Assembly (NCBI RefSeq): GCF_036588685.1
Contig: NC_086378.1
Coordinates: 24,591,578-24,655,577, forward strand
Source of the DNA: Mytilus trossulus
Taxonomy: Eukaryota > Mollusca > Bivalvia > Mytilida > Mytilidae
Direction: 5' to 3'
Length of the DNA stretch: 64,000 bases
Position numbers and translations under genes: made by a program. A model generated the notes under the pieces. It worked only from the letters and a program-made list of their open reading frames with translations, ran no database searches and was not told where the DNA came from. This document shows, piece after piece, positions 21,214-34,100 of the stretch. Position 1 is the stretch's first letter; each line of letters opens with the position of its first letter.

Positions 21214-22339
21214 CTTTTTTTGTCTCTATTATTTATTGACTTCATTATGCAAAACTAGTCATTCTCTTACATGTGATAAAATGGTAGGAATAACACAATA
21301 TTATTGTAATTTTATTTAAAAAATCAGAATGTTGGGGGGAAAATAATATTATTTGCTATAATAATATTGTATTGATGAATAATACAAAATCAAATATTTA
21401 AGTTTAACAAACATTGTAATTCTAATCTTTCATTTATAAAAAAAAAGATACAAAAAGGAAAAAATAGAAAAATATATATTATTTATCTAATTTTATACTA
21501 TACTTTGTTTAAATACAATCAGGTACTTGCATAGTAATTTCAAATTGTATACATTTTTTTATAATTCTTATTTAATAGTCTATATGGAATTTTCAAGACA
21601 AATACATTTGAAACATGCTATCATAAATATGTGTTTCAATGTTGAGGGTTTGTATAAGTTATTTTGTAGTTATTCATAGTTTTGAAACGTTATTGTATGG
21701 TCTTTATTCTAAGCTTGTACTCAAAGGTGTAGGTTTCAATAAGGCCCTAAAATGGTATGAAAGTATGATTTATTGACCAATGAAACAAAGAATCATATAA
21801 TGACTAGATTGGAAAAACGTCTTTTTGTTGAGAATTATTTTTTTTTTGGCATTCTTTTCATGATGTCACAAATAGCACTTATTTTGATTTTCCATGAAAA
21901 TTTGACAATATGGGTAAATTTACATTGAAATTTTGGAGATAAACCAAAGAGTGCATGAATATTTTGTTTGTGGTTGCCTGCGCTTTATGTTTCCTTAAGT
22001 CTTAATTTGGTTGAAATTCTGGACAATTTGAGCAAATATCGCAAAAATCACTGTTTTTGTAACCTATTTTGGATGCAAAAATATATGCTTAAAAATGAAA
22101 TCTTCAGCCAAAAAAAAATCATTTAACTTTCTCACATGTCTTTTCGTCAGCTTATAATACATTTTATGCTGAAACATTGAATAATTGTCCCAAAGTTGAA
22201 CCTTATGGAACTTACTCCTTTTTAAATTCAAAGAGTACATTTATGATTTCTTAACTGGAAGATTGCCTAGATAGGTTTAGACACAATTGTTTGTAACAGT
22301 AAGCATTTTTGAGGACAATTTTATTTACTTTAAGGTGGT

Positions 22340-22500
22340 ACCCCAGGGGCGGATCCAGCCATTTAAAAAATGGGGGGGGGGCCTTTTTCAGGACAAAGGG
22401 GGGGTTCCAACTACATGTACCCATTCAAATGCATTGTACGACACACAAAAAAGGGGGGGGGGCAACCCCTGGAACCCCCCCTCTGGATCCCCGCCTGTAT
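22340..22500. repeat. G/C-run repeat family E
   Basis: Begins 'ggcggatccagccattt', has runs of eight or more G, and ends 'ctggatccccgcc'. Related copies at 24340-24390, 29303-29455 and 58010-58175. Confidence 0.65.
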
Positions 22501-22702
22501 TCAACACTTTCACTCAAATTTATTTGGCTCGATCCATACAAAATATAAGAATATTTCATTAGCTCTGTCCTTAATGTAAATTATATAGATGTTGGAACAT
22601 TGTCCCTGCTTGTAAACAAATATCAGAGACAATGTCTTTATCGTACATTTCACACTTGAATTAAGCATTCTGTTGATACTGCTTTCTCTTTTCTTGTGAT
22701 GT

Positions 22703-22975
22703 TTAAGGTGGTACCTAACACTACAGGAAGATAACTCTGTAAAGTCAGCTAAACGTTTTAATTACGATGTGTTGTAAAAGGAATAGTAAGCTTCTCAATG
22801 ATGAAAATTGTTGTTTGTCAAACTGCCAGTGTATTTCTTCTGACAAAACGGTTGGTTCAAAAATTTTGAAATTTTTATATTTTTGTTAAAGGGTCAAAGT
22901 AAATAATTTGACAAAATTTTATGAAAATTAAACGAGCCAAATTAATTTTAGTGTAAGTGTTGTGTTCCACCTTAA
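22703..22975. mobile_element. MITE-like element with TTAAGGTGG terminal inverted repeats
   Basis: 273 bp bounded by TTAAGGTGG at 22703-22711 and CCACCTTAA at 22967-22975, no ORF. A terminal TTAA would fit a piggyBac-type target site. That class call is inference from the ends alone. Confidence 0.6.
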
Positions 22976-24738
22976 ATTATTTTTTTAAAAATCATTTACT
23001 AGATTGAACATTATCACAATAATCAAAGTGCTTGTAAACACCGACGGGTAAAGATTGCTTTAATTTAACAGTGGGAAATAAAATTAAACATTGTAAAAGC
23101 ATTGATTGTACTAAAAGTATGAACAAAAGAAAGATAATTCCAATTTTAAAGATTACTTTATCAATGTTATCATTTTAAATTTCTAAAACAATTATTAGAT
23201 TCCTGCACCTTGCACATGTTATGGAATTTTCTTGACAAGTAAAATATCGTTTTGTAATTTCAATATCTGAGCATACATTTCATTAATAATTTTCTGGAAG
23301 TGATCATGGATAGGATGTTATAACCAACGCACTATATTTTTTGTATCTCAAAAGTAGTAATAAACCTTGGAAGAGTTTAATCCCTCAGTTTTAGTTTGTT
23401 ACTTCGATTTAGTTTTTTGTCCATGGATTTATGAGTTTTGAACAGCGGTATCCTACTGTTGCCTTTATTAATGTCAGGTCAGTACCATGGATTTTTGATT
23501 GAATTTTAGGCAATCTTTACCCCAAAGTAACAATACGAAATATATTTCCATATCTGCAGTACAAATATCATAAAGACATTTAAAAAAACCCTGATATAAC
23601 ATATAAAAAAAATAACAATACATATAATGAAGTACAACTCTACATAGAATCAGGCACACACATATTATCGGAAGGTTAACTGATCAAATTTATAATAAAA
23701 ATTACAAAATTAGAATATAAGTGTTTTTACAAATTTTGATTTTTAGCATTGAAGTATCCTTACATATTATGCATAGCTTACAACTTTCAAAAATAGTTTT
23801 CATGATGTATCTCCTTTTCCAAAACATTTCTAAAATATTCCACATCTAAAGGTTAAATTTAGAAATTTTATGCTTTATTAGATTTAAAATAACAAATGCT
23901 GTGAAAACTTGTTTCCTAAAACAGGAAACCACTATTCAGACTTGTAGGTGCAAGTATACTTATAAAAAAAAGCCATGCAGATACATTAACAACTTAGTTG
24001 TTCATTAAACTTCAATTTAAAACAAATTAAATCATTTTAAATCGTAACTTATTGAATCAAAAGTCTTTGAGTTTCCATTATCATTTCAAGAAAAACAATT
24101 TGATTTTACTTTTTAAAAAATGTTAAACACCAAAGAACCAATCAATCTATATCAATATATATCAAGAGGAAAAAAAGCACAAGAACTATTATATGTTCTA
24201 TTTGGAATGTTTAAGTTTCTGTTTTAAACATTGAAAACAAATAACACAAATTTAAACATATATCTAACATTTGCAAAAATTAAATATGGCTTGAAAAAAC
24301 GAAAATACAGATGACATTCAAAATAATAAAGGAAAAGCCAAGAGGGGCTTTACACTCCCCCCCTTTTTTATTCCTGGATCCACCACTGATATGAGTGATA
24401 TCATGCGTAAGTTATGAAACCTCCAAAACAAACAAATCATATCTTAACATATATACATTAACATTGGTACAAATATATTTTTTTATTTGAATATAAAAAC
24501 AACAAATGTAAACAACAGCACAAAAGAGATAACAATTTTTATGGATTTTCTTTGATTTTGTGGAAACTAGAACAAAGAATATAGAGAACGATTCCATGCT
24601 CTATATACTATTTTTCATAAAGAAAAAATAAATAACTATGTCTTTCTAAGACATTATTGAGAGATTTTGATAAATTGGAAGTCTCAGACTCTCCTTTACA
24701 GATCAAGAGATTAACAAGTTTATGGTCAGATCATAAGT

Positions 24739-24744
24739 TTTATT
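24739..24744 (-). terminator. Candidate polyadenylation signal of the GH38-like gene
   Basis: AATAAA on the minus strand about 190 nt past the TAG stop at 24932. AT-rich context makes chance matches common. Confidence 0.3.
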
Positions 24745-24931
24745 ACATCATATGAATTTGTATTATGCATGCTTTTTAAATGGAAATTGTGACATCACAA
24801 TGCACTCTTAATAGCACAAAAACTCATGAGACAAGGAGGATAAACAGAAAAATATATTATATATGATTAAAAAAAGATATAAAAACATGGAATTGCTATA
24901 AAAAGAAGCTTGTTAAACAATTGATATGAAT

Positions 24932-25191
24932 CTAGGAAATATTGATTCTAAATCTGAATTTTTGATCAAGATCTCTCTTTTCATAGGGGTACCAGAATAT
25001 CCAATTAACATCCCATATATTGTTATACAAGTTAAACGCCATTCCATTGACCTCCTTTAATGGTTTTAAGGGTAGTGGTATAGGACTGACATAATGCTGT
25101 GGAGTCAGTACATTCACCAGTGCTACATCATAAGATAATATCTCTAGTCCTTTACAATTACTGTCTGTGTAGTATACTCCTTTGTCTACAG
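24932..25191 (-). CDS. GH38-like gene exon 14 (last)
   Basis: 260 bp from phase 1 to the TAG stop: AVDKGVYYTDSNCKGLEILS ... YVSPIPLPLKPLKEVNGMAF then NLYNNIWDVNWIFWYPYEK. Normal C-terminal strand set; no truncation. Confidence 0.9.
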
Positions 25192-28100
25192 CTGAAAAAA
25201 GGAAATAAAATAACACGAAATACTTAATTTTTAGTCTCAGAGTATGTGAAAACTAAATTACATACAATTTTTACACACTATTTTTGTATACTGTGAATTC
25301 ATTTAATTTTGTTGATGCCAATTTTCGTGGATTGAAGAAAATTTGCAATTCGTTGAACATTTAAATTCGTGGTTTCCCTGTACCCATGAAGTCCATGAAA
25401 ATTGGTATTCAACGAAATATAAGGAATCCACAGTACTATAAAATTGAGAAAATTTTACAATGTGGTTTTTTTTTGGTGTGGAGGGGAGATTGAGTATAAT
25501 AGCAAAGGTAAGCAAAAAAAAAAATAATTCATATCAAAGAATTGCTTCTTTTTAAGGTACCTATTCATCATTGTCTCAACCACAAAATTCTTGAAAATTA
25601 TTATCTGACATTCTTAATAAATCCATTGTAAATTAATTATAGAATTACTAATCGAAGAATTCAAACAGAGAAAAATATTCAACGAGTGACCAAACAACAC
25701 ATTAATTCAAGAATGCACGTAGCACATGAGTTAATTATCAGGGTTGCTTGGTTACGAGTTGAATATTTTTCGATATTTGAATTCTTTAATTAGTTATTCA
25801 TTTTATTGTATTGGCAAATGGCTTTTTTTTTGGAAGAAATTAATGTAAAACATGTAAGGAACTATATCTTTTTTCTACCCTTTCACAATTTGTTTTGATC
25901 TGCCGTTATCAACATCTTGAAAACGCCTATTGTTGTATGACGTCAGATAGTGAAATAACCACGTTTATTTCACATGTCAAATTATCAGTTTTTATTTAAC
26001 TGGGAAATCAATGTAATTCATTGCAACCAATAAAATAATTAAATTTACCATGCTGCCTCTGACTGCCATTGAGTATAACATTTAAAGGGTCAATCATCTG
26101 TCCTAGTTTGTGAAGTTTCCATGACATGTCTGTATTCTGTACTGGTTGAAATACAAAGTATATAGATTCTGGTAGCCTGGTTGGTGCTTTCTTAAACCAC
26201 TGTAAGGTAATGTCTACACCTGAAAATTCAAAAAGAAGTTACTGTAAATTCAGAAATTATTGCGTGCATTTTTTATTGCGATTTTGTCATAATTCAGTTA
26301 AAATATTACAAAACGCAAGTTTTAATTATTGCGGTTACAACTCAGTCGCATTATTTGCAATAATAAAAACCTCGCAATAATTTCTGAATTTACAGTACTT
26401 TTTTCATTGACTTCTTTTTATAAGTTGTTTATTCATCAAATCACACTGTTGCAGTTCTGCCATCTTTTCATGAAGAAAAGTGTTGTGAAATTTAGCACAA
26501 ATTGTAAACATCAAAGAGAAAAAATAATAGATCAGAGGAAAATTCCTCTATATAATCATGAAAATGTGTGAAGCACTGCTGCTGTCTGCGATGTAATTTT
26601 TGTTTAGCAAAAGTCAGTATTAAACTAAATATCAATAATACAATATACTTAATCATATAGCATACTTTTAGCTGTCTTTTTATCGACATCTACAAGTACA
26701 AATAGGCCTGTATCTTGGTTAATTTTTCAATCTGGTAAAATCTATAGTTGAAGATACAAGACGGTAATTAATTAGGATACTCACCACCTTGGCCAGTGTT
26801 TTGGTTGATTTCAGCATTATATTCTACAGTAATAGATACTGGACAGCCATAGTCTGACATACAGGAATGGTCCACAAAGGTTGCCATCATTACAAAGTTA
26901 CACTTTGAACCTGAAAATAATTAACTCATCAGTTAATATATAAAAATTACAAAATAAATCTTTTATCTAACAAACATGCTCTTTTGACTAGTGGCAGGGT
27001 GCTTGTCTTGAGTGAGAGAGGTCATGAGTTCAATAATCACCCATTTCAAGTCACTGAATAGAAAATTGATAGGCATGCAATATTTAGAAGTACATGAAGT
27101 ATGAGCTAGTTGGTTTAGAGCCAGAATACCGGTAATGTGTATATATAGGGTTACATGTCTACCTGCAAACCTATTACCATGTGAACGAACACCTTAAAAT
27201 ACTGGCTTAGCGTGTTGGTCTATTACAATGCAGAGTTCTTATTCTTATCTTTTTTGCATGTTCTTGTCCTAATATGCATGAAATATTTGCATACATGTGA
27301 TGGACTGTGAAACTCAGATCAGGAGATTGGGAAAATTTGGTCAGGAGATTGGGAAAATTTGGTCAGGACTCAGGAGATTGGGACTTAGATCAGGAAATTT
27401 TTTATCAACATTAATCTTGTCGTAAATGTAACCGTAACTTTTAAAATGTTCTTTTGAGTTTATACACCCTAGTACCCTTGTTGCCTTTCTATTTGAATGA
27501 TAACACATTATCAAATAAAAATATTGAGAAGAATCTGTTTCTTGTTTTGTGTTGTGTTTGATAATTGATTGTTCACTGCTTGCAAATAAATGATGATATA
27601 CTTTCTTTGTGTATATTCATGTCTCCCATCTCCTTATCATTGGGAACTGTGTAGACAAATAAGAAAGAAATATGCTATACATAGATATAGGAAGATGTGG
27701 TGTGAGTGCCAATGAGACAACTCTCCATCCAAATAACAATTTAAAAATTAAACCATTATAGGTTAAAGTACGGCCTTCATGTATACATGTATATTTAAAA
27801 CATGATAAATTAAGTTAAAAAATAACAAACAATAACAATTATAGTAAATTGCATGTTTTTTTAGCATTATAAAAGTCATCTTTCTACTACTTGACACTCT
27901 GTTTAAAGATATTGCTTTTTTTTTTTTAAATGACTGATAACCTATTTATACTGACCTAAATCATTTAGACATTTCTACATCTATGGGTCAGAGTCATGCA
28001 ATTTGTTCACCTTGTACAGAGTTTTATTCACATTACATAGATGTGGAACACTGCACATGACAAGGACACATAATATTGGACAGAATTATTATATAAATTT

Positions 28101-31100
28101 CAATTTACTCTTTGAAAAGAAGTCTAAATTCCCTGAATATTTTGTAAATTTATATTATTTTATTTGTCCCAAGACATTTAAATTCATTTAACTACCATCC
28201 TTTAATGATTATTTAATTAAAATATAATTTATTTAATTAACAATTTACATTTTTGAACGATAAATAACTTATAACAGGATAAATCAAAGGACAGTAACCA
28301 AAATTTATTTCAAACATTCAATACACAAAGTTTTTAATACACAACGGCAATTAGCGATCATTAGCCAGAGGTAAGCATTTGTTGATTACCAGTATGTTTG
28401 ACACCCAAGCTGTCAAGTGAAGCCATATAATTACACATCTTCTATGATTTACAGTTAAAATTTAACACAGGTGTAAATTACACCTGTACCGTAGTAAAAA
28501 AATCAATAATGGCAGCTGAAAATTTTCATTCATGAAATTTTTTACACGGGATTTTTTTCTCCTTAACGGGAGGACGGGAGGAGACCCAGGAAAACAGGAT
28601 TATTGTACTCCCATTGGGAGGTTCACATGTATGCATTTGCAACTGGATTTTATCACAAAATATGTATTATGTATTGTGTTTTCACATGTTCATTTTTATA
28701 TTGTTGATTCTTTAATTCATATGGGTACCAATTTTGTGGATTGAGGGAAATTTGTACTTTTGTAAAAATTTGATTGTTTGTGTTTTTGCTGAAGTCTGCA
28801 TAACAGCATGTTACAAATTTATACTTCATTAAACATTTAAATTTGCAGTTTACATTTACCCATGATATCCACAAAATAGGAATCCAACGAAGAATAATGA
28901 ATCCACAGTATGTCATACATAAGTAATGTAAAATTTAGCTGATACAATGTAATACTAATAGATCCCAATTTCAGATCCACTAAATCTTGAATCACATCTT
29001 TAAACAGCCAGATTGCTCTCCATTCATATCTGAAAAGACTACTAAAATTGCATGGTTTGAAGAAGAAATACTTACCTTTGAAGAGATCTGTCATTTTCAT
29101 CTTCCATATTTTACTCTCTGGTTTTGCATTAGCTGACATATTGGGTTTTCCTATTCCCAATTGGAAATGTTTAGAATATGGATAGCTGCCATTAAAGTAG
29201 TCAAAATCTGATTGGTTTAAAGACTTGTATGCAAATCTGCCTATTGGATTTGATGCAGATGCCCATTCCCTCTGTAAAATAAGAGATATATTGATAAACA
29301 GTGGCGGATCCAGAAATTTTCCTAAGGGGGCCCGCTGACTAACCTAAGGGGGGCCTGCTCCAGTCATGCTTCAATGAATTCCTATATAATCAACCAAATT
29401 TTTCCCATGAAAGGGGGGGGGGATGGCCCCCCAGGCCCCCTGGATCCGCCTACAATAAACAAAATTCATATTCAATACTGACAAAATATATTTTTATCAC
29501 TTTCATTTATCGGAAAAAAACTGTCAATACTTTAAATAGACATCATTAATTTTTATCATGAAATTGTCTAAAAACTGTAAAATGTAGAATAATTAAAATG
29601 TTTTATCAAAATTTTCCAACTCTTTAAAAAAAAAGGTTACAAACTTGTGGAATTGATTTACTATTATAAATCAAAGAACATGACATTGATGACACCATAA
29701 ACATGTGTGCATGGTGTTTATAAATAAATTAAAGGAGCTGTGACCTATTTATAATATTGATTATTAGCAAAGTCCTTAATCTGTAAAAAACAACAAGTAT
29801 TATTTTTTTTTATTGACAAAGAAAACATAAAATCTTGGTCATATACAGGCAAACAAACATGGGAGTGAAGATGAGGGAATGCCATGACTTTCAAACAGAG
29901 AAACAAGATGGATAGACTGGATAACATAGAGACGTGGCTAGAAATGGTAGAATATGTCCTTGTTTTCACGCAATGTCTTTTTGTTTGATAATAGAATATA
30001 AATAAAGTGCCAATTATTGAGCAGGATCTGTCTACCCTTCTGGAGCACCTTATAGAACACCCAGGTATTAATAGAAGGTTCATAATCTTAGAACACCCAG
30101 GTATTTATAGAAGGTTCATAATCTTAGAACACCCAGGTATTTATAGAAGGTTTATAATCTTAGAACACCCAGGTATTTATAGAAGGTTCATAATCTTAGA
30201 ACACCCAGGTATTTATAGAAGGTTCATAATCTTCAGTCTTTAGTTTTCTTTGTTGTCTTTTGTATACTGTTGTTGGTCTTTAGGTTGTTTTTCTTCTTTT
30301 TGCCCCATGCCTTGTGCGTGTCTTTTTTTACTTATGATATAAGATATATAAACCTGTTTCTGTAGAATGAGAACCTGTGAGGCTGTTGCATTATAATGAT
30401 GAATAAAACTTATAATTTTTTGTTTTTAAATGAAAAAACAACCTTAGTAATTGGATCCTTCAAACTTATTATAGTTCCTTCATCATCAAACTGGAGAGAG
30501 AAACCATTTGTACATTCTTGTGCTGCTAACATGTCTGCAACTTTCACTAATCCTGAAAAATAAGAAAATGACTATCACATGTGGTTATATATAGCTTTAT
30601 GCTTATTCAAAAATTGACTATGAAATTGAGATATTAGATCCATTTGCATGGGTTGCGCATACATGCAAAATAAAATTGCGAAACTATTTTAGAAACTATG
30701 TTTATATATTATATTAAAGCATTGTGGATACAAGTTACCTACCAGTTATATCAGGTTTCCTGGCATCAATCTGCGACAATTCATGCTTCATCTGTGTAGC
30801 TAAGGTGTGTGATCCAAGGGCATCTATTGCCATATAACTAAAGTTTCTCTGTTCTTGCCAGGATAATACACCATTTGTTAAATTTATATCTGAAATCAAA
30901 TTTGTTTTGTATACTGCATAAATCTGTTAAAATTTTAGAAGTTTTTTCTATATGAATGGGATTTGGAGTAAATAAGCATATTCACCTGTGGAAAAAGTGC
31001 GCATAATTTGGGTAAAAAACGTTTGATGTACAATTGGTTTTGGTAAATAGTTGCCATTACATGCATTTCATTCAGAATATGGAATAAAACAATTACTGTC

Positions 31101-34100
31101 TTTTGTTTCAGTTATATGTGTTTAATTGACTTTCGAAAAACGGATAATTAACTTCAAGCCTTGGCCTCAGTGAATATCAGTTTTTCAAATGTCAATGAAA
31201 CTACATATTTACCTCAACAAAAGACAATAATTGTATAATATTGCATTTCATTTCCCAAAATTTAAAGAAGGAATTCATCTATAGTTTCAAATACTCCTAA
31301 GTTATGACTGTTCATTTCCTTATCTGAATCCTAAATTTGTAATATTCAAATTTGTTATTTTCAAGTCCACTTAATATCTTTAATCTATTTCTGATGACAA
31401 TTTAACTTAACACAATCAGTTCTAACTGTAGAATAAAAAAATCTTACTTTTCTTTTTGTTGTCCAGCATGGCATAAAATTTATCATTTGTCCAATGTACA
31501 CTGTCAAACACACTACTCAAACCCCAGGTATGTTCTCCTAACTTTAACATCAATACACTTGCATTGTAAATTCTACTGTCTGACAAGGAACAACCTAAAA
31601 ACACAAATCACAAATCTTGATTAATACTTCTGGTTTATTTGTAATTTTTATTCGGCTCTTTAGATTGACAATAAGCAGCAGTTCTTTGGTCTGGTCTAAT
31701 TTCTATCCTATTCTTCACTTTTGTTGATATTTTTTTGTCTAGTCCAAAAGATTTTATAACATAGATCCCTTTTTTTTAAATTGTATAGTATACCATAATT
31801 TGTGGTAGCATTAGTTGAATATGGGGCAGAGAATCGTGACCCCTTAATATGAAAAGAAAATCTCCCATCGGCAGAAGTGATGCTTCAATTCTTATAATAC
31901 AAATTCTATGCTTTATCTTATATTTGAAAAGGATTATTTGACTCACAAAACTCTGAAGTAATCATTCCAAAATTTGAGTTTTATAAATAGATTAAAGGAT
32001 TTTTTGATACAGCAGTATGTTTTGTTTTAGACTTTATACATATAAGAAGATGTGGTATGAGTGCCAATGAGACAACTTTCCATCCAAATCATAATTTGTA
32101 AAAGTAATATTTATGATTTTATTTGACAAAGAAATATTTTTTATTTCAAATACCAGTTTCTATTTCTAAACATTTAGATCTAGCTCTCATCAAAGCCCTC
32201 ATTTCAGCAACTTTCCTGGGATCAGATCCTGTTCCTTCTATCCATGTATCTCCAAACTCTTTATCAATAATAGGAAGCTTGTCTTTGATTGGCTGAAGAG
32301 CTTCAACAAAATCTTCAAATGGTGTTGCCTGTACATCAGCTCCAGGAAACTGTGATCTGGCTATCTCATAGTATAATAATACTTCCTAAAAGACAATGCT
32401 ATTGCTATTTCAAGAATCTCTTAATACTGTGTGTTCAATTATGACCTAAATTTTATCACTAGTAACCATGGTAACGTTAATGATAATGATAATAATTAAT
32501 TTATTTTATTAAAGTGTCACATATTGATTGACATGATATAATAAAGTACGCAATATACATATCATGTATTCAAAAAAAAATTAATCAATACCCAGCCATA
32601 AAATTGAGAATGTGAACATGGATATTAGTCTGTACTATATAAATCTAGTATAAATGCCAAGCTGGTCTTGCATTTCATCTTTTTATCAGCTCTGCTCAAA
32701 TTAATATTCTGTCACAGTAAAGAAATGTTTAAAATGGATTGGATTGTTTTTTTTTTTTATTATGAAATAAAATATTGTTTCTTTGGAATCAAAGGTTAAC
32801 AATTAAAATATATGTGGTTAACTTACAGCAATGTTCATTGGAGGTCCACTATTATCTGTCCTAAAACCAAAGCAAAGTGCATGGTCAAAGCCAGGGAATG
32901 TTGCACAATTATGTCTAGATAACCCTCCAGGAGTAGCAGGGTTTTTTCCAGGATTATCAGGATAGCCACCTAGGAAAACAAGGTTAAAGATCAGTGTTGA
33001 ATACATTTTTGAAACCAAAATAGGTTGTATGTTCATAACAGGAAAGTGGAACAAATAATTAAAGAAAAAAGAAACTCCTTTGAAAGTGAATAAAAAATAC
33101 AGTATGTTCATTTAACAAACAGTCTTTTCAAATATAAATGTGTATATCTGCAAATGTTTGCAGCTGTCCTAGGTCAGGAATCTGATTTACAGTAGTTGTC
33201 TTTTGTTTATGTGATTTATATGTGTTTCTCGTTTCTTGTTTTTTATATAGATTAGACCGTTGGTTTTCCTGTTTGAATGGTTTTACACTAGTAATTTTGG
33301 GGCTCCTTATAGTTTGTTGTTCAGTGTGAGTCAAGGCACTGTTTTGAAGGCCGTACCTTGACCTTTAACGGTTTACTTTTATAAATTGTTATTTGGATGG
33401 AGAGTTGTCTCATTGGCACTCATACCACATCTTCCTATATCTATTTAGTATTTTTGTGCACATTTTAACACAAACACTTTGAAAAACTATTATTACTGTA
33501 CAGGACAACTGTTAAATTCTATGATTGTCCACAAATATTAAACGTGTAAGGCTATGTTTGGGGATGCTAAGGGCTGTTCCAGAAAATACTATGTCCCCCC
33601 TGGGTTGGCACTTTTTCTAACACTCACCACCCATAGAAAAACAAGTAAACACACCCTTTGCATTTTGGTATTTCATATACAACCACCAACATGAAATCAA
33701 TAAAGTTGGCTTCATGAGGGGGGGGAGTGGACATAGTATTTTCTGGAACAGCTCTAAGTGGAAAAAAAATCATTCATTCAATCATTGAAAAACTAGAAAA
33801 ATCAAAAAGTTTTTCCTTTAGTTGAACACCTACTGTAAGGGATGAAATTAAACAAATTAAAATTGAGAATGGAAATGGGGAATGTGTCAAAGAGACAACA
33901 ACCCAACCATAGATAAGACAACAGCAGAAGGTCACCATTACTACATTAGGTCTTCAATGCAGCGAGAAATTCCCTCACTGAGAGGTCACTGTGTATGAAT
34001 ATATGTACTAAATTTATAACTTATTTGATCTTTTATTTCAACAAAAACCTAATTTATAAAGTCGTTTATAATGTGTGTACTCAGGAAGTGAAGGTCACCT

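Larger units (their letters stand above)
19132..24738. other. Intergenic stretch, mostly repeats
   Basis: No gene is supported. Contents: family B at 20015-20740, a doubtful short ORF at 21025-21213, a G-rich element at 22340-22500, a TIR element at 22703-22975, and part of the same G-rich family at 24340-24390. The rest is AT-rich and unremarkable. Confidence 0.5.

Noticed and set aside
22287-22579. Three overlapping Gly-rich ORFs
   Set aside because: All are translations of G runs in a family E repeat.
30007-30243. 78-codon ORF of HPGIYRRFIILE repeats
   Set aside because: It is a 36-bp minisatellite within a dispersed repeat in an intron.
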